Shown here piece by piece: positions 23,777-35,398 of a stretch of DNA of 64,000 nt. The stretch's first letter is position 1; the number at the start of each line of letters is the position of its first letter. The DNA comes from Gymnopilus junonius. Taxonomy: Eukaryota; Basidiomycota; Agaricomycetes; Agaricales; Galerinaceae. The notes beneath the pieces were generated by a model, which was not told the DNA's origin, searched no databases, and saw only the letters and a list, made by a program, of their open reading frames with translations. Location: positions 220,690 to 284,689 of the forward strand of contig JADNYJ010000036.1 of assembly GCA_015501075.1 (NCBI GenBank), given 5' to 3'. Position numbers and translations under genes: made by a program.

Positions 23777-24617
23777 AGATGATCAATTACTTCATGCATC
23801 GGCCTTATTTATCGTAAATAATTGGACTCTGTTTGCGCTATTCATGAAATCGACAGCGTGTGTACAGATGCTCAATGAGATCTATGTCTTCTAAATCGGA
23901 GAAATGTTGGCAAATCCTTTGTTCAACTTTCGACAATTAGGAACTTTGGTAGAAACATGAATTAAGGCAAAAGCTAGCACCCTACCTCAAACAATGTGAC
24001 CAGTGCAAGTCCGAAATTCAAATTAGAATCCTTGCACTGTCTATCGGCCCTAGCCAGGCATCAGGCATAATAATTTCCGGAATAAACAGGAAGAAGGCAA
24101 ACGCTGAAGGGCTGAACTTTGAGACTTGGCCAGTGAGTAGGAAATCACAATTCGTCTGATTCCATGGCAGACTCATTTACAAATTAGCGCTATTCAACAG
24201 CTGAAACACATGTAAATGGTAAAAATCAATGTTAGAAGGACACATGCTTTCATGCTTACGGAAAGGACAATTAAAATAAAACACACTAGACAGGTTGTAA
24301 AGGGGTGAGTCCATGGCAAATTGAAGATGCCTCAATCAGATCTGTCCCTTTATGCCCATCGACTATCTTTACCGAGATAAAATTTCCGTCGACAAGGCTT
24401 GTCAAACGCAAGAGGGTCTTTTATCCAGCAAGTCGTCTGGAACTGACCAGAGTAAATTGAGTCGGACGGTGATTTGATTTACGTTGGGTGGACCAGTCAT
24501 AAGACCTATTGCTTGGGCTTGTGAGCGAAGTCGAAGTGACTCGAGTGCTTCAAGAAGTCATTCCAGGAAATTTTACGGCAGGTAGATATTTCCAAGTCCC
24601 AAAGATGAGGAAGGAAT
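23777..24617. other. Intergenic stretch between convergent genes
   Basis: 3' regions of the monooxygenase and of the minus-strand F-box gene; no conserved feature recognised. Confidence 0.55.
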
Positions 24618-25877
24618 TCATCCCTTGCGGTGCTCCTTGAAACCGCTCAAAAATCGGTCTGTTATACACTCGCTATCATCAGCTTCATGAGGGTCAAGAA
24701 CCTGACAGAGGCATATGGTTGAGAATTCGAATGAGTTCAGCATCACTGAAGTTGTCGAGGGGTGGTTGGAAGTCGAACGTCTGGAGAAACAATTAGAGCG
24801 CCTACACAAAAAGATAAATTCATCGACGGGGAAATGGTCGCCTGGTTCTATGGCCAGCTGAGTCAAAGACGGTAAAACAAGCAAGGGAAACAACTTGGAA
24901 TAGAAACAACCGCCGAATTTCAGATGAAGATCTTTTAAGGACCGATGAACAAGAGGTGCTTCCGGGAAAGCGAAATATTCTTTGGCGTCCACAATATGCA
25001 AAAGAGTACATTTTTCCAGTTTATCGGCCTGACGGAGGACTTCAAATATTTCATCGAGAGAAACGGTTTCCATATGAAATGTAGTCAAGTTGTTCCATTG
25101 AAGTGAAAAATCCTTTATATGCGAATGAAGAATTCGAATCTCATTCAACGAGGGGGTATCCGGTATACAAAACCGATAGGTGCTGCGGCCGATGTGACGT
25201 AGAAATGCAAGGCTCCTGAGTGATGGTGCAGAGCTGACGTTTTGAGTGAGTGCAGGAAATAAAGATGATGGAGCTATGACTGTCAAACTTCTCCATCGAA
25301 AAGCATTGCCCCTAATTGCGTCGAACGCTTCCAGGATAAGCTTGTAGTCATTAAATGTAACGTTATAGGTGACATCGTAAATCAACAAATGGAGGGGCAA
25401 TTGTCCAGAACGATCCAGCCATTGTTGAATCAATTCTCCCCGCAATTTAATATTCTTGGTATGGAGTAAAATCATCTTCATGGTCGTCCAGAGTCGAGGT
25501 GTACCAAAGGCGACTTCACGCCAGCTTCTACAAACGGACGAAAGCAAAAGTGGGGCGCCAAATTCAGCTTCGAGCCATCGGCGACCATGGGAGGTGGATG
25601 GTTGTGCATCGATGGCGAATAGCTCGAAAATCTCCGAAATCAGCTCAAATGGTAGATTATACCGAGAGAAGGGGTCATGCAATCGATTGATTTTTTCCTT
25701 CATAGCCTGTCGCTTTCGAGAGGGATCTGTTAAATTTTCGTAGGTACCACGGAGAGTAGTATCCAGTTCCTCCAATTCTCGGCAGGCATCACACTGCTTG
25801 CCTTCATCTCCCATAGAACATTGGCTGGGGTCAAAATCATCGTGCAAGTCGAGCAAAGAGTTCGGAGTCTCAGCCAT
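24618..25877 (-). CDS. F-box protein with N-terminal CxxC motif and leucine-rich tail
   Basis: Starts at 25877 with MAETPNSLLDLHDDFDPSQC. A short cysteine motif (CDACRELEELDTTL) precedes a helical linker (KRQAMKEKINRLHDPF) and the F-box (YNLPFELISEIFELF ... PLLLSSVCRSWREVAFGTPR). The remainder is an irregular leucine-rich region (LTTFHMETVSLDEIFEVL). The frame stays open to 24618, but the last 60 residues look unnatural. Allowing one extra T near 24785 (plus-strand AAA) gives LQTFDFQPPLDNFSDAELIR and an end at 24694, which matches the family. A Skp1/SCF substrate-adaptor role follows from the F-box. Close relatives in the window are the gene at 31659 and the pseudogene at 20150. Confidence 0.83.
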   Translation of the reverse strand: MAETPNSLLDLHDDFDPSQCSMGDEGKQCDACRELEELDTTLRGTYENLTDPSRKRQAMKEKINRLHDPFSRYNLPFELISEIFELFAIDAQPSTSHGRRWLEAEFGAPLLLSSVCRSWREVAFGTPRLWTTMKMILLHTKNIKLRGELIQQWLDRSGQLPLHLLIYDVTYNVTFNDYKLILEAFDAIRGNAFRWRSLTVIAPSSLFPALTQNVSSAPSLRSLAFLRHIGRSTYRFCIPDTPSLNEIRILHSHIKDFSLQWNNLTTFHMETVSLDEIFEVLRQADKLEKCTLLHIVDAKEYFAFPEAPLVHRSLKDLHLKFGGCFYSKLFPLLVLPSLTQLAIEPGDHFPVDEFIFLCRRSNCFSRRSTSNHPSTTSVMLNSFEFSTICLCQVLDPHEADDSECITDRFLSGFKEHRKG

Positions 25878-26882
25878 ATTAATGAGCAGGTTGATTCGAA
25901 GTTGACGATTTTGGCTTCCTTTTATAGGCTATAATCATTACACATGACACTCTAGTGATTTAAATAAGAGGGAGATCCACTCACTGAACTGATGTAGACG
26001 GTACAAAGCCACCATGTCGAAACTTGGCTTGGTCGGCCTGCGAATTATGTCCGGCCGGCCGGACAGGGATCATTCCAACATGGAAAAAAAGTATTTCTGA
26101 CATGTCTGTACAGGTACTAGGCAATACTCATCTATTGGCAGCAAGTAATAATACTATAGAAGAGTACCACAAATGCAACATCACATATAATATATAACAA
26201 CAGAACGTATCATGTATAAAGTAAAGGAAAAAAGAAGAGTCTCTTGGGAAGAAAAGAAGATGACGAAAAAACAAGGGATGAGGAATGAGAAAAATATGAA
26301 TAAAAATAAAACCCCAACGCCTACATGGAAAGGAAGTAACAGCCAACAACACACAAAATGGATGTATGCATACGATGAGGAGGGGACAAAGACGTTGGGT
26401 GGGTGGTATATTAGTAGCGAACGACCCTTCCATTACAGAAGGCGTTTGTGTCCGGGGTGGTGGGAAATGTTGGGGTGGAGAGGGCAGGGGAAGGGGGAAG
26501 TTGACCAACATACATAAAAGAGAGGACAGCTGCCTATCCATCCAACGTGAAGTCGAACAAGAAGGTAACCAAGGGGGTGGAGGCCATATGAAGGGCAAGT
26601 ACAATGATGGTGGTAGGGGGAGAACAGGCATAAGGCAGGGTTAGATAGAGAAATAGAAAAGGCATTCCAGTGCGTAAACGCCGCCAAAGTCGGTCGGCTG
26701 AAAATTTGATAGTGGCATCACAGATGGGCTGGTAAGAGCAAAAGAAGGCAGGGAAACGTCTCGACCTTCTGGGAGAACGAAAACCCTAGGAGAAAGAGAG
26801 GAGAAAAAGAAATCAATCAATCAAATCATTCCAGCCAACCCCCTCTATTCCCCGAACGTCTTTTCATATCACCATCACACCT
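25878..26882. other. Intergenic stretch between two minus-strand genes
   Basis: About 1 kb. It holds the F-box promoter and the 3' region of the next minus-strand gene. A palindromic ccggccggccgg lies at about 26051-26062, and the 26200-26660 part is strongly purine-biased on the plus strand, as is usual for untranslated sequence of a leftward gene. No coding feature recognised. Confidence 0.5.
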
Positions 26883-28501
26883 TTACATGCCGCCATACGC
26901 CGCATCATTCCCACCTCCAACAGCTGAATTGTTTGCATAGGGGTGAGGCTGTTGATAAGCCCCCTGGTGCTGCGTATCATACGCACCAGCCGCGGCATAC
27001 TGAGCATGCTGAGCAGAGTAATCGTACTGTCCATCTTGCACGACATATGCTTGATGCTGCTGCTGGTCATACCCGCCAACAACGTATCCTTGCTGATCCA
27101 TGTATCCCTGATTGTATCCTTGGTCGTACTGGTTCTGGTCGTAGTATCCTTGCTGGCCTTGATATTCCCTTTGCGCATCTTGGTAACCGCCAGTATGAGC
27201 AACGTCCTCATACTTAGCATAGCTTCCGTATGCCTCGGGATTGTAGTCCGTCTGCATAACAGGCTGAGAGCTGTAAACACCACCCGCGGTCTCGCTAGCA
27301 TTGTCTTCAGTAGCATTGCCGTGTTCGTTCTGGACAGGCTGGCCAAAGACATATTTAGGTCTCTCCTGGAGTGCGGCAGCAGCAGCAGCAGCAGCAGCTC
27401 CAGCCGTGGCGGATGCGGCATTGGCGGCAGCGAGGGCTTGAGAAGGAGGGGTCGCGGCACCAACTGCGGCAGTCATGGCTTCTCCCGAGAGAGATGGAGC
27501 GACGTTGTGCGAAGAGCGTTCAGTCATGTCAGGAACGATGGAAGGTTCTTTTTCGCGCACGAAGGCAGAGCGGTTGAATGTACCAAAGTCGGATTCGTGC
27601 CTGCGTGCATAGCGAGAGCGACGAACGCGACGCTGTGTATAATGAGATGCGAGGAACAACGCAGAAAATATTTTTTAAATGCTTACGATGAGATACAAAA
27701 CGCAAAAAGCAACTAAACCAAGGCCCAGAAGGACGCCTACGACGATACCAACAATGGAACCAGCAGACATGCTGGTCGCACCTGAGGTGTTGACGGGGTC
27801 AGCAACAACGGTGGTACGGCGTTGTTGCTGCACCGAGATCGGTAGGCTGCACGCTGGCAAAGGAACTCGTATCAAGACCTGCATTCGTCGGGGTGTTGCC
27901 TAAGATGGCATTGTTGGTTGGTACAACAGCCGTTGTCTATCAATGTTACAAGTAGTAAGCAGTCAAAAAGATCATCAGATATCAACAGCATGAAGGTGCT
28001 CAAGGGCATGACTTACAGAGTGAGACGTAGTGGACACAGTGCTCGAAGATGAAGAAGACGAAGAGGGCTGCTGCTACTAGACGAGCTGGACGAGCTGTCT
28101 TGGTAGAAGTACTAGTAGGCTCCTGCTTGGAGGAGGTGGAAGTGGAAGTGGTGGAAGTACTAGTAGATGGGGGAGGGGTATTTTTGGATGTTGAAGAGGT
28201 CTGTTTGGGAGGCAGAGTGGAAGTAGAAGTGGTAGAGGGGGTCGTTTCCACTAAAAAGTTCAAGAAAAGGTCAATTGTTGGTATACACCCAAAGTGCAAG
28301 GAAACACATACCCGACGTAGAGGTCGAAGTGGGTGATGGAGAAGGGGAAGCGGGAGTAGTAGTGGGAGACGGCGACGGCGAAGGACTGGGGCCATTGGCT
28401 TTCCCCGGTCCACCGCCTCCAGGTCCTACAGGAAAGTTAATGCCAGCCGGTCGACGCCGAATCATACGGTGAGCGATGCTAAGATGTTGAAAGTTGGTCA
28501 T
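26883..28501 (-). CDS. Ser/Thr-rich single-pass membrane protein with Gln/Tyr-rich tail (paralog 2)
   Basis: Leftward from the ATG at 28501 (MTNFQHLSIAHRMIRRRPAG). The stalk is made of SPSPSPSP and then long serine/threonine runs. The transmembrane helix is SAGSIVGIVVGVLLGLGLVA, followed across an intron (phase 0) by basic RRVRRSRYARRHESD. The tail is rich in Gln, Tyr, Gly and Ala, with an alanine run coded by gca/gct repeats at 27370-27396, and ends NDAAYGGM. Frame breaks occur in the stalk near 28070-28095 (two -1 steps rejoin serine runs) and once near 27800-27830. The order of parts, the basic stop-transfer and the AYGG end match the gene at 17929, so the two are paralogs. Function unknown; a wall or surface role is inferred from the architecture only. 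Confidence 0.68.
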
Positions 28502-28816
28502 GATAACGCGTTTCTAAATCTTAGCTGTACATGCATATGCATCAGTAACCCTGCATCCACCAGAACAAAACAACCATGAAAAAGAGAAAAAAACACGAAC
28601 ATATTTGGGTTTAAAATGTCAAGTAATGCAACACTCCAAAGAAAGTGAGGATTTGGTGGAAAGAACGTGAGTGCCGGAGAGGCTGAACGGGGAGGAAAAT
28701 TCCTTTCTGTCGAAGGGGAGGAGGTGAGAGGGGCAAGAGGGCGGAAACAAGAAGGAATGTGAGAATAAAATTAACATGCCGGTTGCTACACTCCACACGT
28801 GACCCCACTTAGATCC
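28502..28816. other. Upstream region of paralog 2
   Basis: About 315 bp between the gene start and the MITE target duplication; no feature recognised. Confidence 0.6.
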
Positions 28817-28824
28817 CCATCAAT

Positions 28825-29396
28825 TAGTGCTGGGTTTTTTTCCTCTGGGCTGATGTTCCAAACGTGTTTTTCTTCCCGGCCTCCCAGCCATGTGTTATAC
28901 CTGTGTTTTAAACAGTGTTTTTCTTACATAATCAATTTTTTCGAATTTTAATTTTCTGGCTTAAAAATTCTCTCAAATGAGGTTCCTGGCTTTAGTTTAG
29001 ACTGAACCCTCTTGTCTACCTTCTCCTGTAATGATTTTATGGCTTGTGTGGATGAGAATATCGTTCAGAGGGCTGAGCAACACCCATCTCATGTGATGTG
29101 ACTCCCCGTGACATCCTGCCAAGGTTCCGCATGGCTTATATTTGCAGCCAATTTTCCATTTTTAGGACTGATCCCTGGTCGAAGAAGCAATTCAAGCACT
29201 TTGAACTTTCAAAGTAGGTTGTCCATATGCTCAAATCCCCAAAATTCATTGATTATTAGATGAAATATATGAATGATTTATCACAGTAAAACACAGAGGA
29301 TTTTGGACCCCCTGATGTTAAAAACGTTAGAAACATGTTAAAAACCATGTGAAAAACTACACTGTTTTAAACGTCCCAGTAAAACACCCAGCACTA
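28825..29396. mobile_element. 572-bp hAT-like MITE with 8-bp target site duplication
   Basis: The ends are an exact 11-bp inverted repeat, tagtgctgggt at 28825 and its complement ending at 29396. Both sides carry the same 8 bp, ccatcaat, at 28817-28824 and 29397-29404. Further inside, gttttaaacagtg (about 28913) and cactgttttaaac (about 29361) form a subterminal inverted repeat. An 8-bp duplication with short T/CAG-type ends is the hallmark of the hAT superfamily. No transposase is encoded, so it is non-autonomous. The perfect target duplication suggests a recent insertion. Confidence 0.9.
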
Positions 29397-29543
29397 CCAT
29401 CAATATGTCAGTCGAGAAGCTAGAACTTCCCCTTGATGATTCTGTCTGCCAAGACCGCAGCCGAGCGTTGCCTGCAACGTCATATCAGACGAGCTCAAAA
29501 TACTGAAAGAAAAAGCAATTGTCCTTGTGATAAATTACTGAAA

Positions 29544-30875
29544 TTATGATACATTTTGTGTCTCCTTTGCTTCCTCTTCTTTCCTCCCTTTCAATCCCAA
29601 CCACTCAAGCCACTCCATGCCCTGCTTGTGGAACATCATCAACCCATCACGACCGGCAAATACCACAAACTATGCTGGAAAAGCGTCCGGGCCTCCTTCT
29701 CTCCGCCATTCCTCCAGAAATTCCAAGCGGCCCTCGTACAAACCACATTTGCAGGTAAACTTGAGAGAGCGAACCACCACGTCGTCAAACCTGACAAAGG
29801 AAAAAGTAATGAACAGATAGGGACGAGGAGGGCGGTGTGCCTGAGGCCGACGAGCGCGTTTTTACGGGGGTCAAAGACGGAAAGCATATGATAACCCGCT
29901 TGAGCGTACGAGTTGCGCACTAGATGCGAGAGCGGCATAAAGTGGAAAAACTGCCAGCTGAAGAGGAACATGAAGAACGCAAACGGCGCAAGAGGATTAT
30001 CTAGTGTCGCCGCAGTCAACGGAATATGCGCCAAACTGGGATCCTGAAGGAAGGGCGGCAACACGACCGGAAATGCGTCCAAGGACCATGTCTCAGGTAA
30101 TAGCCTGCCCCCAGTCGCCGTCCACCCCATGAGAGGCGGAATACCGCCAACGATTGCCCCAACCCAGGTATTCCATATCGTCTTCCTCTTCATCCATGTA
30201 TACACGCCGGCGTACAGCACAATATTGACCAGGCCTAGACACGCAGTTGTCGTGTTCGTCATAGCCCATAACAAAGCTGGCCCTGCGATACCAGTGGCGA
30301 TCGCAAAACCTGCTCCGTGTAAAGGTGTAATCGCGCGTCTGACGAAGGGACGCATCCTCGTCCGAGCCATTTGTGCATCAAAAGGCACCTCTTGCAGCTG
30401 GTTTAACGTATTGGCGGAGGCGGAGCAAAGCACCGTGCCCAGTGCTGTGGCGAGTAATACAGGGATGGTCGTCGGGTACGGCGAGAGTGCAACACCCGAC
30501 ATGGAGGTAAGAACGACTAGGATAGTCAAATTCGATTTTGCCAGTTGGTTGTACACCTTGAGCAGTTTTCCTGTCGTGAGTTTCTCAATGGGCTTATACG
30601 CCGCCGCATCAAGCTGTGTAGAGGGTATAGGTTGATATGCGAGGTCGAGGATCCGTGCTCGTACATCTGAATCTAGAGTTGAGCCTTTCCCATTCGTCCG
30701 CCGTAATGATGCGGTGCCGCCATTTACTGGTGATGTCCATTGAGCATTGTGGAAGAAGAAAGAGGTAAACGTAGCATGCGGGATGAGGAGTGTAAAATCT
30801 TCTAGGCGATCCAAGGGAGCAGATGCGGGAGGGGTAACGGTGGAATAAGATTGAATGGGATAGATTCCGGTGCAT
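29544..30875 (-). CDS. COX10: Protoheme IX farnesyltransferase (heme O synthase)
   Basis: Cox10 attaches a farnesyl group to heme B, giving heme O for cytochrome c oxidase, in the mitochondrial inner membrane. The long leftward frame 30814-29639 holds the UbiA-type prenyltransferase core. The first aspartate-rich motif lies in NTLNQLQEVPFDAQMARTRM; the loop NTWVGAIVGGIPPLMGW and SWQFFHFMPLSHLVRNSY, then YHMLSVFDPRKNALVGLRHT, follow. About eight hydrophobic helices are visible. The frame runs into a stop at 29639, but one extra T at the AA of 29641-29642 continues as GLMMFHKQGMEWLEWLG to a stop at 29544. The start is unresolved: the nearest ATG (30875) is out of frame with the core, so a missing exon or another base error is likely. 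Identity is firm. Confidence 0.9.
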
Positions 30876-31658
30876 GATGATAATTCTGTGGAATGCAGGA
30901 CTGTTCAACGTCTTCACGGGAATAGTATCCTCGCGTGTCTTTGAGACAAATCGACGAGAATGAGGTACTCTGTTTGAGCCTTCAAAGCAGAGAACACCCT
31001 ACTGACACCTGCCTATCACGCGAGCAAGGGTGTTCGAGGCTCGAAAGGTCTCCAAAATCCAAGGAACGTAGTCCTCCGAGGAGCAAGGCGAAAAACGTAC
31101 CAGCCTGCCCTGTCTTTCCCTAAAGTTCCAAATACTGGCAGTGGTGACACTAAAAATCTAAAAATTGCCTCACTCAATCGACCACAGAACACATACGGCG
31201 AAAAGAATACAATCCATACCAAATGAAGAAAATCTTTCCTTCCACGAACGCCTATCCTTCCTTGTCAAGCAGCAATGGATTAGCAAATGCTCGGACCGTC
31301 TGACCTTCCCGCAAAGTAGCCTTGACGCGATTGAACTGGGAGGTGCAGGAGGCAGCGAATGATGGCGAAGGTAAAGGTCACGCTCGCAGCCCACGATTTT
31401 CCGATTCAGAGTTGTTCTATTTTTAGTCTGGTCTCATTGCATTCAACCACCATCCTCTTATTTACTTGTCGATCGGGTTATCTGCCTTACATACAGCTCT
31501 CAACGTGAAGAAAGAAATGAATAAGGAAATTAATCAAGTCTGCTTTTAACCCGAATTCATTCAACGGTACCTCGTCGACTTGAAGCCGGCATCATTCCAG
31601 TGAGTCTGAGACACTTGCTATTCAACATCATTCAAATCTAACTAAAGAGCTCAAAGAA
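30876..31658. other. Intergenic stretch between divergent COX10 and F-box gene
   Basis: Holds both promoters and possibly the missing first exon of COX10. No conserved coding block seen. Confidence 0.5.
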
Positions 31659-32934
31659 ATGTCAAATCCGCATGTACGAAATGATAATCGCGCTGATCTA
31701 ACCAGTAACTATTCGCTCTGGGATACCGAGGACCCTCTAAATTTGATGAGTGATTATGACCCAGCCAAATGTGCCATAGATGATGGGCATCCTTGTGGCA
31801 AATGCCAGGAACTCGGAGAAATACAGGCCGATATTCGACGCGCCTACGATCTTTTAAAAATCTCCGCACAGAAGCGTCGGGGTGTCAAGGGAAAGATCAA
31901 TCAAGTACATGACCATCTCATCCGACGCCTTCCACCGGAGCTGATCTCAAGGATATTCAAAACTCGGATTGAATCTTCCGATGATCTGGCTCAGGACACG
32001 ATAGAAAATTCTGGCGCGCCAATAAGGCAACTTCCTTGGCTTTCCGAGGTTGATCTGTCTGCCCCTCTCATTCTTTCAGCTGTCTGCAGAGGGTGGCGCC
32101 AGATCGCATTCAGCACTCCCGACCTTTGGACCACTGTCGTTATCTATCTTAAACCAAGGGACATACATCCGTCTGCGCAGCACATGCTGCAGCTCACCCA
32201 ATGGCTGGACCGTTCCAAAGACCTCCCTTTGGATATATTTATTCTTGAACCTAGCTATGCCTTCGAAGCTACCTACCTCAAGCTCTTTGATGTCATCAAG
32301 GCTTATGTTGACCGATGGCAAAGCCTGACACTCACTTCTGGTTCAAAGACTTGGCGTAAGCTACTTGGCGATGTCAAACATGCACCGTCTCTAAACATCT
32401 CCTAATACTTTCCACAAACTTTTCCAAATCAAGGGAACTTTTACCCTGCCAAAAACGTCAGTGCTGGAGCATTTGCACCTTCGTCGGTTGTCATTGAGTG
32501 TTCTTCCTGTTCAATTGGACTATTACCTTAGTAATATTACTATGGTCACGATGGAGTATGCATCTGTCAGTGACTTCTTTGAAGTCATACACCATTGTCC
32601 CAAACTTCGGAAACTTGACGTTAATGTCATGATTTGGGATGACAACCCTGAGTCTCTTCGTCTGGAGTTCCCCATCCTACACGGGTCTCTGGAATTTTTA
32701 CGACTCTGCGCCTTTGAAGAACATTTCAAATTCTTGTTGGATCATCTTGTCCTGTCTTCGTTGAACTGCATAGTTCTGTCGTTCCGTTCAGGTCGTGATT
32801 CCTCATTCCCAGCCGATAAATTAATATCTTTCTTAATCCGGTCCAAATGCCCAATTCAGACCTTTGAGCTTTGGGACCTTGACGGACTTCATATTACCGA
32901 CAGTCAGCTCATTGCGATTCTAGAACACTTGTAA
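31659..32934 (+). pseudogene. F-box gene, 3' end cut off by retrotransposon A
   Basis: Starts MSNPHVRNDNRADLTSNYS and shares the layout of the F-box gene at 24618: a CGKCQELGEIQADI motif, GKINQVHDHLIRRLPPELIS, and PLILSAVCRGWRQIAFSTPD. The leucine-rich part follows. Two -1 steps at homopolymers, AAA at 32393-32395 and TTTT at 32439-32442, reconnect APSLKHLLILSTNF and ELFTLPKTSVLEHLHLRRLS. The reading stops with SQLIAILEHL at 32934, where paralogs continue into another leucine-rich segment. The point of loss coincides with a tgtaat start at 32930 and LTR-like sequence, so the gene was probably truncated by insertion. Confidence 0.78.
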
Positions 32935-33347
32935 TCCTGGTCACATGATTACGCGCTATTTACTAACACTACTCACTATATAAGGATCCTCACGGATCCT
33001 CGTCTCTCTCTTGGATCCCCCCATTACCTATCTCTGTCCCTCTTATTCTTTTCTCTTGTTAAATCACAAACTGGTTATATTCTTTTCATGTGAACTCAGT
33101 GTTGTCCAACGTTGGTATGTTGGGCTTCCACTTTTTTTTGAATATTCAACAGAGTGAATAAACTGCTCACCTTGAGTTCTTCTCAAGGCACCATCTACTG
33201 CTCTGCTCGTTGCTTAGGACCTGTTACAAAAAGGGCTGTCCTCAGCCAAGTAATCAGGTTCTTATTTCCATTCTCTGTCTGCTTCTACTACTGAACTGCT
33301 TATTGGCAGCTTCTGCTGTCAATTGCTGGTGCCGCTCTTAGCCCACT

Positions 33348-35398
33348 GTGGCGTCTGCTCTGACTGTACCTCAATCAGTGACTGAAGGTCCTGGGACTCC
33401 TCCGCCTGCCTCACCCATACTTTCTACCTTTTCTTCACTGCTGTCAGACATCTCCTCATCGTACTTTGATTCTCATCCTCTGAGTCCCATTCTGCCTCTG
33501 CAAGAGGAGGAAATTACACTCACTGCCTCTTTAACTACTGCTGCACTTGGAGAGGAACTTCCCTCCCCACCGACCTTACTTTCCCCCCTTGTCTCGAACA
33601 CTACTTCAAGTACTGTCATCCCAACACCAAAATCTTGCAGTTCTGATTCTGATACCAATTCCAATGTGTCTTTTCCTCAAAAATTAGGCACATGTAGTCA
33701 TTTTTCTAATGCATATAAGGCACAAACCATGTCTTCTACTGCTTCCATTGAGCATCCCATCACGAAACACTGCCCGATCCTCACTGCTGGCGATATCATG
33801 CCCAAGGCACTTGTCAACTTGGCTGATGCCCACAATGAATACTTCATAGCGAAGGAAGTTGACAATGCCAATAAGGTCAAGAAGATTCTTGGTGGTTTCA
33901 AAGACGTTCATATCTGGGACTGGATCACATGCAATCATGACTGTTTGTTAAAGCTGACCTATGAAGAGTTTATGGTGGAGCTACGTGCAAACTACCTGCC
34001 TCACTGCTGGCGATATCATGCCCAAGGCACTCATCAACTTGGCTGATGCCCACAATGAATACTTCATTGCGAAGGAAGTTGACAATGCCAATAAGGTCAA
34101 GAAGATTCTTGGTGGTTTCAAAGACATTCATATCTGGGACTGGATCACATGCAATCATGACTGTTTGTTAAAGCTGACCTATGAAGAGTTTATGGTGGAG
34201 CTACGTGCAAACTACCTGCCTCACTGCTGGCGATATCATGCCCAAGGCACTCATCAACTTGGCTGATGCCCACAATGAATACTTCATTGCGAAGGAAGTT
34301 GACAATGCCAATAAGGTCAAGAAGATTCTTGGTGGTTTCAAAGACGTTCATATCTGGGACTGGATCACATGCAATCATGACTGTTTGTTAAAGCTGACCT
34401 ATGAAGAGTTTATGGTGGAGCTACGTGTAAACTACCTGTCTCCCAATTGGGAGGAATCCATCCGCACTCAACTGCTTGGGATGAAAATGAAGCGCAATGA
34501 CAAATTCTGGGATTGGTGCCAGGAGTTGTGTGCTGTCAATATCATCCTTCACAGTACTTCTTCCCACCTTTCCGATCCTGCTTTGCATAACCAACTCGAG
34601 GCCGCACTCGAGCCTGGTCTCTTGAACTATTGCTTTCATGAAAAGATCAACAAGATTGTTGTTCTCAAAGACTGGGTACTTGCTGTGAAGGAAGCTGATG
34701 AGAAACTCAAGGATGATCAGAAGCATAGCCATGAGGTTTTTGCTGAGGAGGCTGCTTTGCGTAATTCGAAATGCCCTGCACTATCTGGCAATTCTCAAGC
34801 TGGAAACACCTCTTCAGCTGCTGCTTCTTCTTCTGCCAACCCTGTCAAGAAATGTCCCAAACTCGAGGACTCTGAATGTACCTTATTGGCTGCAAACAAT
34901 GGTTGTTTCAAGTGTCATCAGTTCAACCAGGACCACCATGGCAAAAACTGTCCCAATGGTTTCCCTGATGGCAAGGGTTACAAGAAAGTCACTGCCACCT
35001 GCGATGCTGCTGGAAATGCTGCTCAGAGGAGGACTGGCTCTTCTTTCTCTTCCAGAAGTAGGCCTGTTGCCGCTGTCATCCCTGAGGCTGCACAACCATC
35101 TGAGAGTAATGAGGAAGATGTCATCGCCGCTGTCATCCCTAATGCCATTTTGGGTAATGGATCTGATTCCGAGGATGATGTGAGCCCGCTGTTTCACTGT
35201 AAACATCTTTCACTGAAATTTAAGGTGCTTGCTCATCACTTAGATTTTGCATTAATGTTTGCCTCCTTGATTGACTGTGGGGCACATATCATTTTGATAA
35301 GCCCTGAGACCGTAGATGAATTGCAACTTGAACATTTTACTCTGAAGAAGCCAAAACTGTCAGTGTCGCTATTTCAAATGGAAAAAAGAAAACAATGA
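33348..35398 (+). pseudogene. Gypsy A gag with CCHC knuckle and protease start
   Basis: The N-terminal part is proline/serine rich. The core capsid-like region (EEFMVELRANYL ... KMKRNDKFWDWCQEL) leads to a zinc knuckle of the form CFKCHQFNQDHHGKNC. The end carries an aspartic-protease-like LIDCGAHIILIS, where the usual D-S/T-G-A reads D-C-G-A. A 220-bp block is present three times (33781, 34001, 34221); since 220 is not a multiple of three, each junction shifts the frame and the first two copies end in the same premature tail (RYHAQGTHQLG). Confidence 0.8.
33781..34440. repeat. Three tandem copies of a 220-bp block in gypsy A gag
   Basis: The string tcactgctggcgatatcatg occurs at 33781, 34001 and 34221, and the sequence between is almost identical (a few single-base differences, such as gacgttc/gacattc). 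High similarity implies recent expansion by unequal exchange or replication slippage, or an assembly artefact. Confidence 0.9.

Noticed and set aside
27370..27396. gca/gct microsatellite as an independent repeat feature
   Set aside because: It codes for the alanine run in paralog 2 and is described there.
26864..27463. Long minus-strand frame rich in Met/Arg/Thr
   Set aside because: It is a shadow of the Gln/Tyr-rich tail of paralog 2 in another frame, kept open by its repetitive codons.
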